DNA of 64,000 nucleotides from Lachnospiraceae bacterium (GCA_014804655.1 JAAUZK010000004.1:6450-70449); one strand, 5' to 3'; positions 1-10,122 are shown, numbered from the stretch's first letter. The notes: generated by a model not told the origin, from the letters alone. Translations and numbers: made by a program.

Positions 1-212
1 CTGCCCGGAAACCCTTTCACGTTATGAAACAGCATGGCCGGACCGTCCTCCCTTGTCGGGCGCTGCACAGTTCCGCCCGCGCCAATATAGCGATATATGC
101 CAGATATCTCTGCATTCGGGTCAGCTTCCACGTTTGTTTCCACAAGCTGACCGGGTTGTGTTCTTAAAAATGCTAACGCGCTTCGCAGGTCATAAATTTC
201 ACTCACACTCAT
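1..212 (-). CDS. UbiD family decarboxylase, N-terminal fragment (cut by window edge)
   Basis: Reading leftwards from an ATG at 210-212, preceded by GGAGG, the frame is open to the window edge and gives about 70 residues beginning MSVSEIYDLRSALAFLRTQP, followed by GQLVETNVEADPN and later GPAMLFHNVKGFPG. This arrangement (short helix, 'G-Q-L-V-E-T', then 'P-A-M-L-F-N-V-K-G') is characteristic of the N-terminus of UbiD-type decarboxylases, which use prenylated flavin to decarboxylate aromatic or unsaturated acids. Only the N-terminus is present, so the prFMN and metal sites cannot be checked. It reads out of the window and is not obviously linked to its neighbours. The family call is from pattern recognition; substrate is unknown. 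Confidence 0.72.
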   Translation of the reverse strand, partial: MSVSEIYDLRSALAFLRTQPGQLVETNVEADPNAEISGIYRYIGAGGTVQRPTREDGPAMLFHNVKGFPG

Positions 213-939
213 CTTGATTCCTCCCAATCTTCTTTTATACCTTTATTTTACATATATGTACTTCTCTGCACAATTCAAATTTTTTAAATATTAAGTCAAG
301 TACGGAATGAATCCAAATGGCGTCAGCCTTGTCATAAACTATGGAGTGCGCCTTACATACAGAAATTATCGGGCACTGCAATCCACATTCATCGTGAACC
401 GCAGTGCGCCCGCCAAAATCTATGTATCGTTTTTTTACCGTTTTAAATGTATTGCAGGGGATTCCAGCACCATTTCCATTCGTCTTTCAACAGTACGCTT
501 CTTCCATTGCTTTAGTTCCCGAAATCTCACCTAACTTTCACATTTTTCATAACGTAATACCGCACTGTTGTCTCTTAAAGCTGTGCCATATCATAAGTCA
601 AGGCTATCTATCCATAATTGCACATCACTTTCCGAAACTCTTGAACTAAACCGCTGTCTTACCGGTAAAATCGTTGGTTTTTACAAATCCATTCACCGGC
701 CGCGCCGCGGCATGCCACCAAATTGGATGAACACGATATCATACTGCTCTATATTGTAAAAGATGTTTCCTCTGCTAAAACAAAAAAAGTAAGTACAATT
801 TCCGAAGCTCTCTGCTCCGCCATTGCACTTACATTATAATTGCACGCCTGGTACATATCAAATACTTGGTTTTTATGGAATATCATGCCTTTTAAGCATT
901 GCTCAAAAGGTGTTTTGCATATTCAATAAGTTTATATTC
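213..939. other. 727-base stretch without a supportable gene
   Basis: Apart from the promoter/ribosome site expected for the leftward UbiD gene, this stretch holds only short, mutually overlapping frames (up to about 80 codons) with no ribosome sites, no recognisable motifs and no long inverted repeats. Base composition is more AT-rich than the flanking genes. It could be a decayed gene, but I cannot identify which. Confidence 0.5.
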
Positions 940-2511
940 TTATGTCATCATGCTGCCCCACCATGGACATGCCACATATATTACAGCCATCAAAACCATC
1001 GTAACACATACCAGAATCCGAATAGCACGAAATACCGCTGCCACTTTCGTTTTTTCCGGAACCATCCTCACACTGTCAGCTAACCCCACTGCCATATATA
1101 CTAGACAGATTACAATGTATCGGAAATCACTGCTGCATGTATAGGGATATTTTAGAATAAAGGCGATAAAGCTTGCCAAAAAAATCCAGTAGCCGGTAAA
1201 GAAGAAAACTGCCTCGTATACATTTTTTTGTCCGCCGAGCTTGCTCTTTTGATATTGCGTGATACAAAACACAACGGCGGAACAGACAGCCGCAAGAATT
1301 GCCATCACATAAGCAGCCTGACATAACATAAGAGGTATTCCGCCTATTCCCGCAGGATATTCCTCCCCAAATAAAGAAGTTTGAAACATAATTACCCAAG
1401 TATTATGAATCACTTTCCCGCTTAAGACATGGAACGGAAACTCAAAATGCCAGTCTCCCAAGGAAGGGATTCCCAGCGTCTCCCATAAGCTGTAATCCCC
1501 TGTATACAACACTGAATCTTCCCCCGGAACAGGGACTCCGGGTTTTACATGAAAACGTATCAGATTCCGGCCAATCCAAGCCAAGCCAATCATACCGGAA
1601 ATCAGCCCAAATAAAATATAGTTCCTGATACATCGAAAGATGACCTTTTTATCCTTGGAGCGTATCTTTTCTACGAAATCCATCAAAAAAACAAGACCGA
1701 TCGGAAATGCAATGACCGCGACATTGAGTTTACTCAACATCCCGAAGCCTATGGACAACGCGATCCATAATAAGTTTTTGAAGCTTCTTTCCTGAATAAA
1801 ACACAGTGCAAAAAACATGCAACATACAAGCAGCAGGTTGGCGAGCATGTCATTGTTAATACTACCGGACATAAGGGTAAGCGCCGGGTGCATCGTCACA
1901 AGAAACAGTCCTGCATAAATTGCCTTTCCCTTGGCACCTGTCTTTTTCATAATCCAATAAGTAAGGAGCATGAGCAGTCCCGAATAAAGCAGCGGAAGCA
2001 CCTGTAAATTTTCGAAAGCCAAGTCCTCCGCCATACCTAATGATGTCAGTAAGAGCAGCCATAATCCGGATATTATATGATGCAGAGGCGGATGATAATA
2101 CGAAAAAATTTCATAGGGATTCATATCGGGCAGCTTGCGAAATTTATAGATATATTCAATATAACCAAGATGTCCGATATTAATCTGATCCGTGGCAATT
2201 CCGGTGTAAGTACCTTCGTCATGCTGCCTGTCGTGAATACCGGATAAGAGCACGTAACAGCAGTGAAAAAGCATTCCTGAGAAAATAATTGCAAACACGA
2301 CTTTTTCTTCCGTCAGTTTATCCTTTTTATAGCAATACCAAATAAAAAACCAAACGCCAAGAACAGTTAAGGTGCCGACGATCAGAATAACGTTTTCGGG
2401 AATCGCAATGGATAAAAAAGTCCCTTGGATTAGTGTCGTAATAAGGCATAAGAAAACAATCATTAACACGATCGCTTGATTGATAGAAATTTTTATCTTG
2501 TGTAAATTCAT
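940..2511 (-). CDS. GT-C-type membrane glycosyltransferase-like protein
   Basis: A 523-residue polytopic protein with about 11-12 hydrophobic segments. After the second helix comes an extracytoplasmic loop with HDEG (about residues 97-100) and, after a conserved aromatic stretch, PPLHH (about 141-145). An acidic residue in the first large loop and a 'P-P-L' motif are typical of GT-C enzymes (PMT/ArnT type, glycosyltransferase family 39/83), which move a sugar from a polyprenyl-phosphate carrier to an acceptor outside the membrane. That enzymatic role is family knowledge; sugar and acceptor are unknown. It is transcribed divergently from another large membrane protein at 2634, with about 120 AT-rich bases between them, suggesting a shared regulatory region and related jobs in surface glycan assembly. 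Confidence 0.7.
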   Translation of the reverse strand: MNLHKIKISINQAIVLMIVFLCLITTLIQGTFLSIAIPENVILIVGTLTVLGVWFFIWYCYKKDKLTEEKVVFAIIFSGMLFHCCYVLLSGIHDRQHDEGTYTGIATDQINIGHLGYIEYIYKFRKLPDMNPYEIFSYYHPPLHHIISGLWLLLLTSLGMAEDLAFENLQVLPLLYSGLLMLLTYWIMKKTGAKGKAIYAGLFLVTMHPALTLMSGSINNDMLANLLLVCCMFFALCFIQERSFKNLLWIALSIGFGMLSKLNVAVIAFPIGLVFLMDFVEKIRSKDKKVIFRCIRNYILFGLISGMIGLAWIGRNLIRFHVKPGVPVPGEDSVLYTGDYSLWETLGIPSLGDWHFEFPFHVLSGKVIHNTWVIMFQTSLFGEEYPAGIGGIPLMLCQAAYVMAILAAVCSAVVFCITQYQKSKLGGQKNVYEAVFFFTGYWIFLASFIAFILKYPYTCSSDFRYIVICLVYMAVGLADSVRMVPEKTKVAAVFRAIRILVCVTMVLMAVIYVACPWWGSMMT

Positions 2512-2568
2512 GGTATATAATGCAAACCTTTCCTCAAAATGATATTTAAAATAATTATTTACATGGGC

Positions 2569-2574
2569 ATTATA
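2569..2574 (-). promoter_or_regulatory. Probable -10 box for the leftward GT-C gene
   Basis: On the minus strand the sequence reads TGCTATAAT, a perfect TATAAT -10 hexamer with a partial TGn extension, about 58 bases before the start codon. No good -35 is seen. A second TATAAT on the plus strand at 2596-2601 could serve the rightward gene starting at 2634. Confidence 0.4.
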
Positions 2575-2633
2575 GCATAATTACTTTTTTTTTAATATAA
2601 TAATAGTAAAAATGCAACGGAGTAATTTTTATA

Positions 2634-4706
2634 ATGGACAAAAGAAAATGGATCTCCTTCCTCCGGCTTGTCGCCGGGGCGCTTATCATAGAACTGATTG
2701 TATGTAACTTTTCATCCTGGAAAAGCCTGTTTTATCAGAATCGAATCCTCTTCGAAGATGTAACCGTTGAGGGAGGCACTCCGACGGGTGAGGACTCAGA
2801 CGGACATATCGGGCAATACATTGTACCGGACGGCACCCTGACTTTGCATATCGCGAAGGCAGATGCCATGATACATAATCTTTTTTTTGCGCTGGACTTC
2901 TCTGATCCGGCCCCCGTTTCTTATAAGGTAACGCTGACCGATGAAGGAAATTATTATCCTTATACCCTGCCTGAAAAGGTACTGATGCCGGGAATCAAAA
3001 GAAGCTTTTATACAAATCTCTATCCCTCCGGGAAAACCGGAACGATAGACGTGAAATTCTCCGTTCCGGCCGGAAGCTTCGTCACAGTAAACGGAGTCTG
3101 CGCCAACGCCCGTATCCCTTTTTTATTCAGTACCGGAAGATTCTTTCTGCTCTTAGGTTTTTTCCTTTTATTTGATTACGCAAGGCATGTGGAAAGATGG
3201 CAGAATATTGCATGTGAAGAAACCAAAAAACAGTATTTGATTACCACCGTTGCAATTATGCTGTTAATCGGAATGGCATGGACTCTTGCGCATATTAATC
3301 CTATATGCGTTACTTCCCCATGGCCTCATCACAAACAATATCAGGAATTGGTGGAAGTCATGGCGCAGGGACATCTCTATCTGGACACAGAACCCTCGGA
3401 AGGTCTTATTAACGCCGAAAATCCTTATGATACGATCTATCTTCAGGCAAACGGCATCGACTATCTTGCGGACTACGCTTATTATGACGGGAAATATTAT
3501 GTTTATTTCGGCGTAGTTCCGGAACTGCTGCTCTATCTGCCGACATACCTGCTGTCGGGTCACCATATCCCCAATTATGCGGCGGTTTTTCTCTTTTACT
3601 GCGGCTTCATCCTGGCGGTCTTTGCCCTATACCGGGAAATCATCAGAAGGTGGTTTATGCGCACCCCATATTTTCTGTATCTGATGATTTGTATCCTGAC
3701 CGTATGCTGCGGAAATTACCTGTTTGTGATTGCAAGACCTGATTTGTACGACACACCGATTATGGCGGCAAATATGTTTACCGTTGCGGGTCTGTGGCTA
3801 TGGATCAAAGGGAAATATACCGTCAAGACAGCATACAGACGGACATGCCTGTTTCTGGGTTCTTTGTGTATGGCGTTAGTTGCCGGCTGCCGCCCGCAGA
3901 TGCTTTTGTTTTCTTTTTTGGCAATTCCGCTTTTTATAGGCGACTTTTTCCCCAAATGCCGGCTGAGCGGTCTGCAGCCGGGCGGGCTTTCGAAGACGTC
4001 ACAGAACATGGCGGAAACTATTAAGGATGCTGCCGGTATCTGTCTTCCTTATCTGTTCGTAGCAGCAGGGATTATGTATTATAACGCTGCGCGTTTTGGT
4101 TCTCCTTTTGATTTCGGGGCGACCTACAGCCTGACCAGCAATGATATGACGAAGCGCAGTTTCAATCTGTATCAGGCGCTGCTTGGGTTATGGCATTACT
4201 TTCTGCGTCCCCCGGTCATTGAAAGCGACTTTCCCTTTTTGCAAGGGACTCAGATTGCGTCCGGTTCCTATATGGGAAAATTGAATGCGGAATATACTTA
4301 CGGCGGTATCTTTGCATGCAATGCTTTCCTATGGATTCTGTTATCTGCAGGCCGGGGACGGGAACTGTTACAAGAAAAAAAGCTTTACGTTTTATCATTT
4401 GCTTCTGCAATTATTTCGGTTATTCTGGGTATTGTGGATGTGACCGGAGCCGGTATCTTACAGCGTTATACCGTAGATATGACATGGGGAATCTGGCTTG
4501 CCGCCGCACTGCTCCTATTAGCATGGACAGAATATAGCGTTGAACACGGCACACTGAGAACATTAATGCTGTTTATGACGGCAGTCTGCTTGCTGCAGAC
4601 TGCCTATGGACTCGGTGTCATATTGGGCAACGGCGATTTGAGCGTGAATGTACGGACTTCAAATCCGCAGTTGTACTACTATTTGCAGGAGCTTGTTACC
4701 TTTTAA
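2634..4706 (+). CDS. Large polytopic membrane protein, GT-C-like, function unknown
   Basis: 690 residues. A membrane segment near residues 8-27 is followed by a beta-rich outside domain (about 38-150), then some 11 or more hydrophobic helices from about residue 165. The general plan (N-terminal helix, soluble lectin-like lobe, helices) resembles uncharacterised GT-C superfamily proteins in Firmicutes polysaccharide regions, but I see no decisive catalytic motif. The ATG follows a CGGAG ribosome site 11 bases upstream. It is divergent from the GT-C-like gene at 940-2511 and converges on the lipoprotein at 4775, with a 60-bp palindrome between the two stop codons. Confidence 0.6.
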   Translation: MDKRKWISFLRLVAGALIIELIVCNFSSWKSLFYQNRILFEDVTVEGGTPTGEDSDGHIGQYIVPDGTLTLHIAKADAMIHNLFFALDFSDPAPVSYKVTLTDEGNYYPYTLPEKVLMPGIKRSFYTNLYPSGKTGTIDVKFSVPAGSFVTVNGVCANARIPFLFSTGRFFLLLGFFLLFDYARHVERWQNIACEETKKQYLITTVAIMLLIGMAWTLAHINPICVTSPWPHHKQYQELVEVMAQGHLYLDTEPSEGLINAENPYDTIYLQANGIDYLADYAYYDGKYYVYFGVVPELLLYLPTYLLSGHHIPNYAAVFLFYCGFILAVFALYREIIRRWFMRTPYFLYLMICILTVCCGNYLFVIARPDLYDTPIMAANMFTVAGLWLWIKGKYTVKTAYRRTCLFLGSLCMALVAGCRPQMLLFSFLAIPLFIGDFFPKCRLSGLQPGGLSKTSQNMAETIKDAAGICLPYLFVAAGIMYYNAARFGSPFDFGATYSLTSNDMTKRSFNLYQALLGLWHYFLRPPVIESDFPFLQGTQIASGSYMGKLNAEYTYGGIFACNAFLWILLSAGRGRELLQEKKLYVLSFASAIISVILGIVDVTGAGILQRYTVDMTWGIWLAAALLLLAWTEYSVEHGTLRTLMLFMTAVCLLQTAYGLGVILGNGDLSVNVRTSNPQLYYYLQELVTF

Positions 4707-4712
4707 TTTCCC

Positions 4713-4772
4713 AGACATGATTTAGTTATACTTAGGCGGCGTTCTATGCCGCCTTAGTATAACTTCATGTCT
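4713..4772. repeat. Family C palindrome, copy 1 (60 bp)
   Basis: A 60-base hairpin with outer arms AGACATGA / TCATGTCT, a long stem GTTATACTTAGGCGGC / GCCGCCTTAGTATAAC and a 7-base loop. It lies between two convergent genes and ends two bases from the stop codon of the leftward lipoprotein gene, so it may act as a bidirectional terminator, although there is no strong T-run. Two other 60-bp copies are at 41217-41276 and 59073-59132. Confidence 0.85.
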
Positions 4773-4774
4773 TG

Positions 4775-5923
4775 TTACATACAACTCATAAAGTAAGCGT
4801 ATAGAGTCTGATAGGTTTCCGTACTATAATGAAGTCCGTCTACCAGTCTGTATCCGACAGACGTAAGATAGCTATGGCTGTCTATCCAGTGTACATCGGA
4901 GCTTAACCCGCTTAGCATCTGCGTGTTAAAATATTCTACCTGTTCTTCTGTAACATATGGATTTTCCCAAACCGGATTTACGGAAGCATAATAAACGGTT
5001 GCTCCCAAAGCTGTCCATTCTGCGGCTTTTGCATTCACAAGCGTTATATATTTTTGAACATTTCTCGTGTCATTTACACCAAGATTAATCAATATTTTGG
5101 AGCCGCTGCCCACGCAGCCATCGATTCGCGGAATCGCTTTTTCCTCGAACCACGTATAACCCTTGGCACTCTCCGCAATCCATGTACAGGAGTTAGCATC
5201 TACGCTTGCCTGCATCTGTACAAATCGGGAATCTCCTACGAAAATCACACCGGCCACATTTTTCACTTCGGTAACGGGCTGTATTTCAGGTGTTGCCTGC
5301 TGCGTCTGGGATTGTGCATCTGATTCTGTCTGAGGATTAGCTTCTGCAGCAGCCTGAGCTTCATCGATTGGCTTATCATTCTGCAGGTATTTATTGCTGA
5401 CATATGCCTTTTCTTCACCATACACAATTTCATACCACTCAGTGTCGGCCTGTCCGGTAACAGTGATTTCCTGTCCGTATGTCAGTCCTCCGACTCTTTC
5501 AAAGTCAGTGGAAGGTCCTTTCCTTACATTTACGGAACTCGTTGCATACATAATCTGTGATTCATCATATGCAGTTACTGTATATTCCGGCAAGGATTGT
5601 TCTTCAGTTTCTTCATCGACTACTGTCTCACTGTCGGTCGTGTCATTGTCAGCTGCAGCACGTTCCGCATCCGTATCCTTATTTTCATCGGCTGTTTCTG
5701 TCTGGTCATTGTTATCTGAATCCGCATTTTCGACTTCTTTGCCATCATCTTCTGTCTGCTCGTCTGGCGGCGTCTGTTCCCTCGCCTGCTCATCCGTGAT
5801 ATCGGAAGAATCGGATTCTGCGACTGCGTCTGAAGATACTTCATTAACGGCCGTTTCCTGATTGCCGCAGCCATACAATGAGAGAGTAAGTATTAACGCG
5901 AGGATTATCGATAGTTTTTTCAT
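4775..5923 (-). CDS. Lipoprotein with bacterial SH3 domain and SGNH hydrolase domain
   Basis: 382 residues. The N-terminal signal ends in a lipobox LYGC (Cys19), so the protein should be anchored to the outer face of the membrane. Residues about 21-115 form an acidic Ser/Thr/Glu/Asp linker. Residues about 127-180 (VNVRKGPSTDFERVG, then YVSNKYL) are a bacterial SH3 domain of the kind that binds peptidoglycan. The C-terminal half has SGNH hydrolase blocks: GDSR (230-233, nucleophile Ser232), GVND (282-285) and DGLH (Asp362, His365). A cell-wall-bound esterase, perhaps removing acyl groups from a wall glycan, is the natural inference; substrate unknown. It stands alone, with convergent and divergent neighbours. 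Confidence 0.82.
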   Translation of the reverse strand: MKKLSIILALILTLSLYGCGNQETAVNEVSSDAVAESDSSDITDEQAREQTPPDEQTEDDGKEVENADSDNNDQTETADENKDTDAERAAADNDTTDSETVVDEETEEQSLPEYTVTAYDESQIMYATSSVNVRKGPSTDFERVGGLTYGQEITVTGQADTEWYEIVYGEEKAYVSNKYLQNDKPIDEAQAAAEANPQTESDAQSQTQQATPEIQPVTEVKNVAGVIFVGDSRFVQMQASVDANSCTWIAESAKGYTWFEEKAIPRIDGCVGSGSKILINLGVNDTRNVQKYITLVNAKAAEWTALGATVYYASVNPVWENPYVTEEQVEYFNTQMLSGLSSDVHWIDSHSYLTSVGYRLVDGLHYSTETYQTLYAYFMSCM

Positions 5924-6046
5924 CTTGTATGTACTCCTTATAGTAGTTACTCTGATTCTATAGGAAATGACCTTAGTCGTTTACTATAAATTATATTACA
6001 GACGGAAGTATACAATGTAAAATTAAATTATGCAAGTGGTATTGTG

Positions 6047-7090
6047 TTATACATGGGTACTGTTATGCAGCTTTCGACTAAGCATAGATATCAGTTTCCA
6101 CATACCGGATATGAGCAAATTACATAAAAATGATACCGCAATAATGCATATAGGACTGATAATAATTCGCACGTACATATTATAAGTCAGGTTATTGATG
6201 CATCTCATAAAAACGAATGCATGTGTCAGATAAATATAGAGGGAGTTTCTTCCCAAAAACACAAATATTTTTTCCCTTATCCGACATTTTGACGCAAGAA
6301 TCAGAATAAGCAATGTCCAGACTACGGTTGCGCCGATTTGAACCCATACCTGATATTCCTTAGGGTCACCGCCCAGATTGACACCGCCTGTAAGCCCCCA
6401 TCTTGTAATGAATGCCATCCCTATTGTCAGGAGGACAATCATAGGAATCCACACCTTGTCTACAATCTTTTTAGCGGCTTCTTCATATTCTCCGGCAATT
6501 ATGCCTATGGCAAATGCAATATTGGATACATACCAGAATGGGAACATCCCATATTGATAAAGCTTATAAGACAAAGCGTATGTGAAGACGGAAAAAGCGA
6601 TTACCCGGAGGCTCTTAACCCGTATAATCGCATAGATCACTATAAAACCTATATAGAATATGAATAATACGCACATATACCAGTAATTATAACCGATGAT
6701 AAGAATCCATAAGTCATGAATCGAAGTCAGACCTCCGGAAATCAGCTCAATGCTGCCTGCTACGATTACATACGGAATAAACACATTTTTTATCCTTTTC
6801 CATATGAATTGCCAGCATATGAATTGCCAGCTCATCTTGCTGTTCCCGAGGGATTTTACCATGGCATACCCTGACAAGAGGAAAAATATATCTACACCGT
6901 ATACCCCCAGTTTTGTCAGGGCAAATCTAAAAGTCTCTGCATTCCCTTCTAATGACACTAATATACTGATCCAATTTCCATAATGTGATAATACTACCAT
7001 CAATGCAGCAATTCCGCGAAACCAGTCTGTCTCGCACTTATTCATAAGAGTTGTTTTGCAGGTGTTATCCATATTCAGTGCCTTCCGCAA
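6047..7090 (-). CDS. Acyltransferase family 3 membrane protein (OafA-like)
   Basis: 347 residues with about ten membrane helices. Near the N-terminus, WFRGIAALMVVLSHYGNW carries the R...H pattern of acyltransferase-3 proteins, and GVDIFFLLSGYAM follows. The family transfers acetyl or other acyl groups from the cytoplasm to sugars on the outer side of the membrane. The start codon is three bases downstream of the stop codon of the subtilase gene, so the two are probably co-transcribed. Substrate cannot be inferred beyond a surface glycan. Confidence 0.8.
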   Translation of the reverse strand: MRKALNMDNTCKTTLMNKCETDWFRGIAALMVVLSHYGNWISILVSLEGNAETFRFALTKLGVYGVDIFFLLSGYAMVKSLGNSKMSWQFICWQFIWKRIKNVFIPYVIVAGSIELISGGLTSIHDLWILIIGYNYWYMCVLFIFYIGFIVIYAIIRVKSLRVIAFSVFTYALSYKLYQYGMFPFWYVSNIAFAIGIIAGEYEEAAKKIVDKVWIPMIVLLTIGMAFITRWGLTGGVNLGGDPKEYQVWVQIGATVVWTLLILILASKCRIREKIFVFLGRNSLYIYLTHAFVFMRCINNLTYNMYVRIIISPICIIAVSFLCNLLISGMWKLISMLSRKLHNSTHV

Positions 7091-7093
7091 CCT

Positions 7094-8806
7094 TTACTCC
7101 AGTTTTGCTAAATTCTCAAATGTGCCGATGATATCGATCTTTCCGAATCCCCACCGTCGATCCGGGTAGACGATGTTCTCCGACCGATCGGCGCCGCGAA
7201 TCAGATAGCTCTTGACTCCCCTGCTCTCCACTGCAGGCACATAGCCGTCTACCACCGCCCATTCCATAAACTGTGCCGCACAGCCTGCCGCAAGGGCTGC
7301 TGCCATACAGGAGCCGGTTTTTGCTCCGAGCGCCGTGGAAACCTGTACTCCCGGTGCACACAGATCCGGCTTGATCATCCCGTTTTTCGCATATCCCCTG
7401 CCTGACTGTGGGAACCAGCTTCCAGAAGCTGCGTCGTAGGACGATATCGTAATAACCCGCTCCGCGTTAGATGGTTCTGTCAGTGTGACATCCGGACTCG
7501 GCGACAGAAAGACCACTTCGGTTTCCAGAAACTCACTGATCGGAAGCCATAGGTGAAACACTCCCGTTCCCCGCTCCGCACCGTTCTCTGAGGAATAAAT
7601 GCGAAGATTCCATATACCCGGCGTCGGGTCCTCAAATCTAAAAAAGATAAGCGGTTCTCCCGCATCGCGCTCCACGATCAAATTGCTTACCATGATCCGT
7701 GTCTTCTCAAAAATAAATTCGATCTCCCTGTCCCGCCTGCTTCGAAAGTCGATTTCCTGAGATGTCTCTCCGCCGGGAGACCGAACCCTAACCGCATAAG
7801 TCTCCGGCAGCGTTCCCCAAAGCTCAAGACAGAATCCCTTCGTCTCCTCCGCCACACGCACTTCCACGACATCCGGAACCGCGCTCACGTAATGATGTTC
7901 CTTATCGCCTTCATTACCGCCGCACACGACAACAGCGCGGCTTCTCCGCCCCGCCACAATATTCAGATAAGAGGCAAGCGGTGATGTACCGTTATGACTG
8001 CCCAGATTCGTACCGATACCCAGCACGATCACCACCGGTCTGCGCATGGCGATCGCCATCCGTTCCAGATATCTGACAGCCTCCATAATATCATTCTCCT
8101 GATATGCAACTGCACCGTCTGCAATCAGGTAATAATCTCTCAGATACTGCTTTGCCTCCTTTACTTTAACCACCGCAATATCAGCAAGCGGCGCCGCACC
8201 CCTGAATGTTAAACCCTGATTCAATATACTGCCTGCTGCTACGGAAGCAATCTGGGTACCATGGCCGTTTGTATCGGTCGTGGGCACAAGCTGCCTCGGC
8301 ACCGATGTCTGTAAGGCAAGATCAATGTCCGCCCGTCTATATTCCGTACCGTAAAGAAATCCCTCCGGCGGCTCACCGTCCTGAATCGTCTGATCCCAGA
8401 TCGCCATAATCCGGCTGCTGCCGTCTTCCCGCCTAAATACGTCCAGTTCATAGCGTATGCCCGTATCTACAAATCCAAGTATAACACCGGATCCTTGAAG
8501 GGACAACGGCGGATTCTGCACCCGGATGCTTCCCGTATCCGCCAGACTCTCCGGATTAAAAAACTGCCCGCCGATACCGTCCCCGATCTGCATCAGTCCG
8601 TAGACGGACGGGATCGAAGTATAGCTGTAAACACCGATAGACATAGGCGGTATCATGGCCCGGTTTACATTGGCCACACCATAGTATTCGTCAATTTCAT
8701 GGAAGCAGAAATCGACCGGCGTCGTTGCCGACAGATCGTCTGCCATCACATAATCCGTGATCAAATCAGCATACTCGTTGGATAATATTTTTTCCTTACA
8801 GGTCAT
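7094..8806 (-). CDS. Subtilisin-like (S8) peptidase of the clostridial Csp type, nucleophile Ser replaced by Cys
   Basis: 570 residues without a clear signal peptide. The S8 fold is shown by GFVDTGI (Asp114), NGHGTQIASVAAG (His182) and the C-terminal elbow TGSCMAAALAAG. In typical subtilases the last motif is GTSMAAP; aligned here, the nucleophile position is Cys500 (codon TGT on the minus strand, 7307-7309). Related clostridial proteins carry TGSS at this place, as I recall the family. The protein might be an active Cys variant or a pseudoprotease, like CspC of C. difficile germination signalling. The three-base gap to the acyltransferase indicates an operon. A 42-base copy of its 5' end lies at 10393-10434. 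Confidence 0.82.
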   Translation of the reverse strand: MTCKEKILSNEYADLITDYVMADDLSATTPVDFCFHEIDEYYGVANVNRAMIPPMSIGVYSYTSIPSVYGLMQIGDGIGGQFFNPESLADTGSIRVQNPPLSLQGSGVILGFVDTGIRYELDVFRREDGSSRIMAIWDQTIQDGEPPEGFLYGTEYRRADIDLALQTSVPRQLVPTTDTNGHGTQIASVAAGSILNQGLTFRGAAPLADIAVVKVKEAKQYLRDYYLIADGAVAYQENDIMEAVRYLERMAIAMRRPVVIVLGIGTNLGSHNGTSPLASYLNIVAGRRSRAVVVCGGNEGDKEHHYVSAVPDVVEVRVAEETKGFCLELWGTLPETYAVRVRSPGGETSQEIDFRSRRDREIEFIFEKTRIMVSNLIVERDAGEPLIFFRFEDPTPGIWNLRIYSSENGAERGTGVFHLWLPISEFLETEVVFLSPSPDVTLTEPSNAERVITISSYDAASGSWFPQSGRGYAKNGMIKPDLCAPGVQVSTALGAKTGSCMAAALAAGCAAQFMEWAVVDGYVPAVESRGVKSYLIRGADRSENIVYPDRRWGFGKIDIIGTFENLAKLE

Positions 8807-8927
8807 GGGTGTTCCCTCTGCATATCTTCTCTATTATGTTATGCCTGCATTGGATGTCCTGTTATTGCAGCTTAATCCCCGGGGTATTATGTTTATTGCC
8901 ACCATACTACGAAATTATTTATACACC

Positions 8928-10122
8928 TCATTTCTCCAGCAGCCATTCTGCAATATCACATATTTCAATCCCTTCATATGTGTATTTCGGATGCCTTGTT
9001 CTGGCAATTACTTTTTTAGGATATGCGTCCCGTATACTCAAAAGAGGAGCAATCTCCCGCCTGAACGTGTCTTCACTGGTAATATTATCACTGACCTGAA
9101 TATATATTTTTTCACTCCCACATTGCGCCACAAAATCTATTTCTTTCTGATACAGCTTTCCCACATAGACTTCAAAACCTCTTCGCAGAAGTTCGATACA
9201 GACAATATTTTCATATATTCGTCCATAGTCCATATTTCTGCTGCCCAGTACTGCATAGCGGATTCCCGTATCACATAAATAAAACTTATCCAAAGATTCC
9301 AGATACTTCTTTCCCCGAATATCGTACCGCTTAACATCATAAAAGACGAAAGCATTGCACAAATACCTGATATACTTTCCAATCGTCATATGATTGGTGG
9401 CAATCAGGTTTGCGGACAAGATATTACTCACCTTATTGGGAGAGGTTAAATTGCTGACATTGTCCATTAGAAATTCACTGAGTCGCTGCAGTACCATAAT
9501 ATCCGAAAGATGATATTTCTGTACAAGATCCCTGGTTACAATTGTTTCATAAACTTCTTTAATATAATTTGTCCGATCTGTCTCTGTTCGATATACATAA
9601 GAACCTGCCAGTCCACCGTTCACAGAATAATCCTCAAAAAGCCGTTCTCTATCCTTTATGTCGCTATAATATTCACAATACTCCTCAAAGCTAAAAGGGA
9701 ACACAGGAACTGCAATATATCTTCCGGTAAAAAGCGTTGCCAAATCCGCACTTAATAAAAAGGCATTTGACCCTGTAAGATAAATATCATATTTTCCTTT
9801 TGCATACAGGCTGTTAATGGTCAGCTCAAACCCGGGACACATTTGCACCTCATCCACAAAAACATAATTCGCTTTTCCTGCCTGATGCTGCTCCTCTATA
9901 TAATTATGGAGCGCATGATACTCTTTGATTTCCTCAAATGCCAAATCCATATAGTCAACAAAAATAATATTGACATTCTCAAAATGATTCCGTAAGTAAT
10001 CTATATAGACCTGCAAGCTGTGATTTCCCGGAACGTCTGATTCCTGTAATAATCTTTATGTCCGGAGTATCCTTTAACTCAACCATTCTGTCCAGATATC
10101 GTTTTCTCAAAATTATTTTCAT
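8928..10122 (-). pseudogene. DUF4143/AAA_14 ATPase, frameshifted after Walker A
   Basis: The larger frame (from about 10016 leftwards, 361 residues) shows YVFVDEVQ (Walker B), LTGSNAFLLS (sensor), FPFSFEEY and a C-terminal DUF4143 nuclease-like part (KEIDFVA, then IYIQV). It lacks a Walker A and a normal start. Continuing upstream in another frame, an ATG at 10120-10122 with a GGCGG site opens [20 protein letters not shown] and then [12 protein letters not shown], which is the missing Walker A. The two pieces join at about 10010-10022 through a small indel (TCACAGCTTGCAGG). So this is one full-length ATPase gene broken by a frameshift, or a sequencing error at that spot. The family's role is uncertain; members often behave as mobile or accessory genes. 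Confidence 0.8.

Noticed and set aside
669-839. 56-codon plus-strand frame with a DEHDIILLYIVKDVSSAKTK stretch
   Set aside because: No start codon or ribosome site and no family recognised. Left as unexplained sequence.
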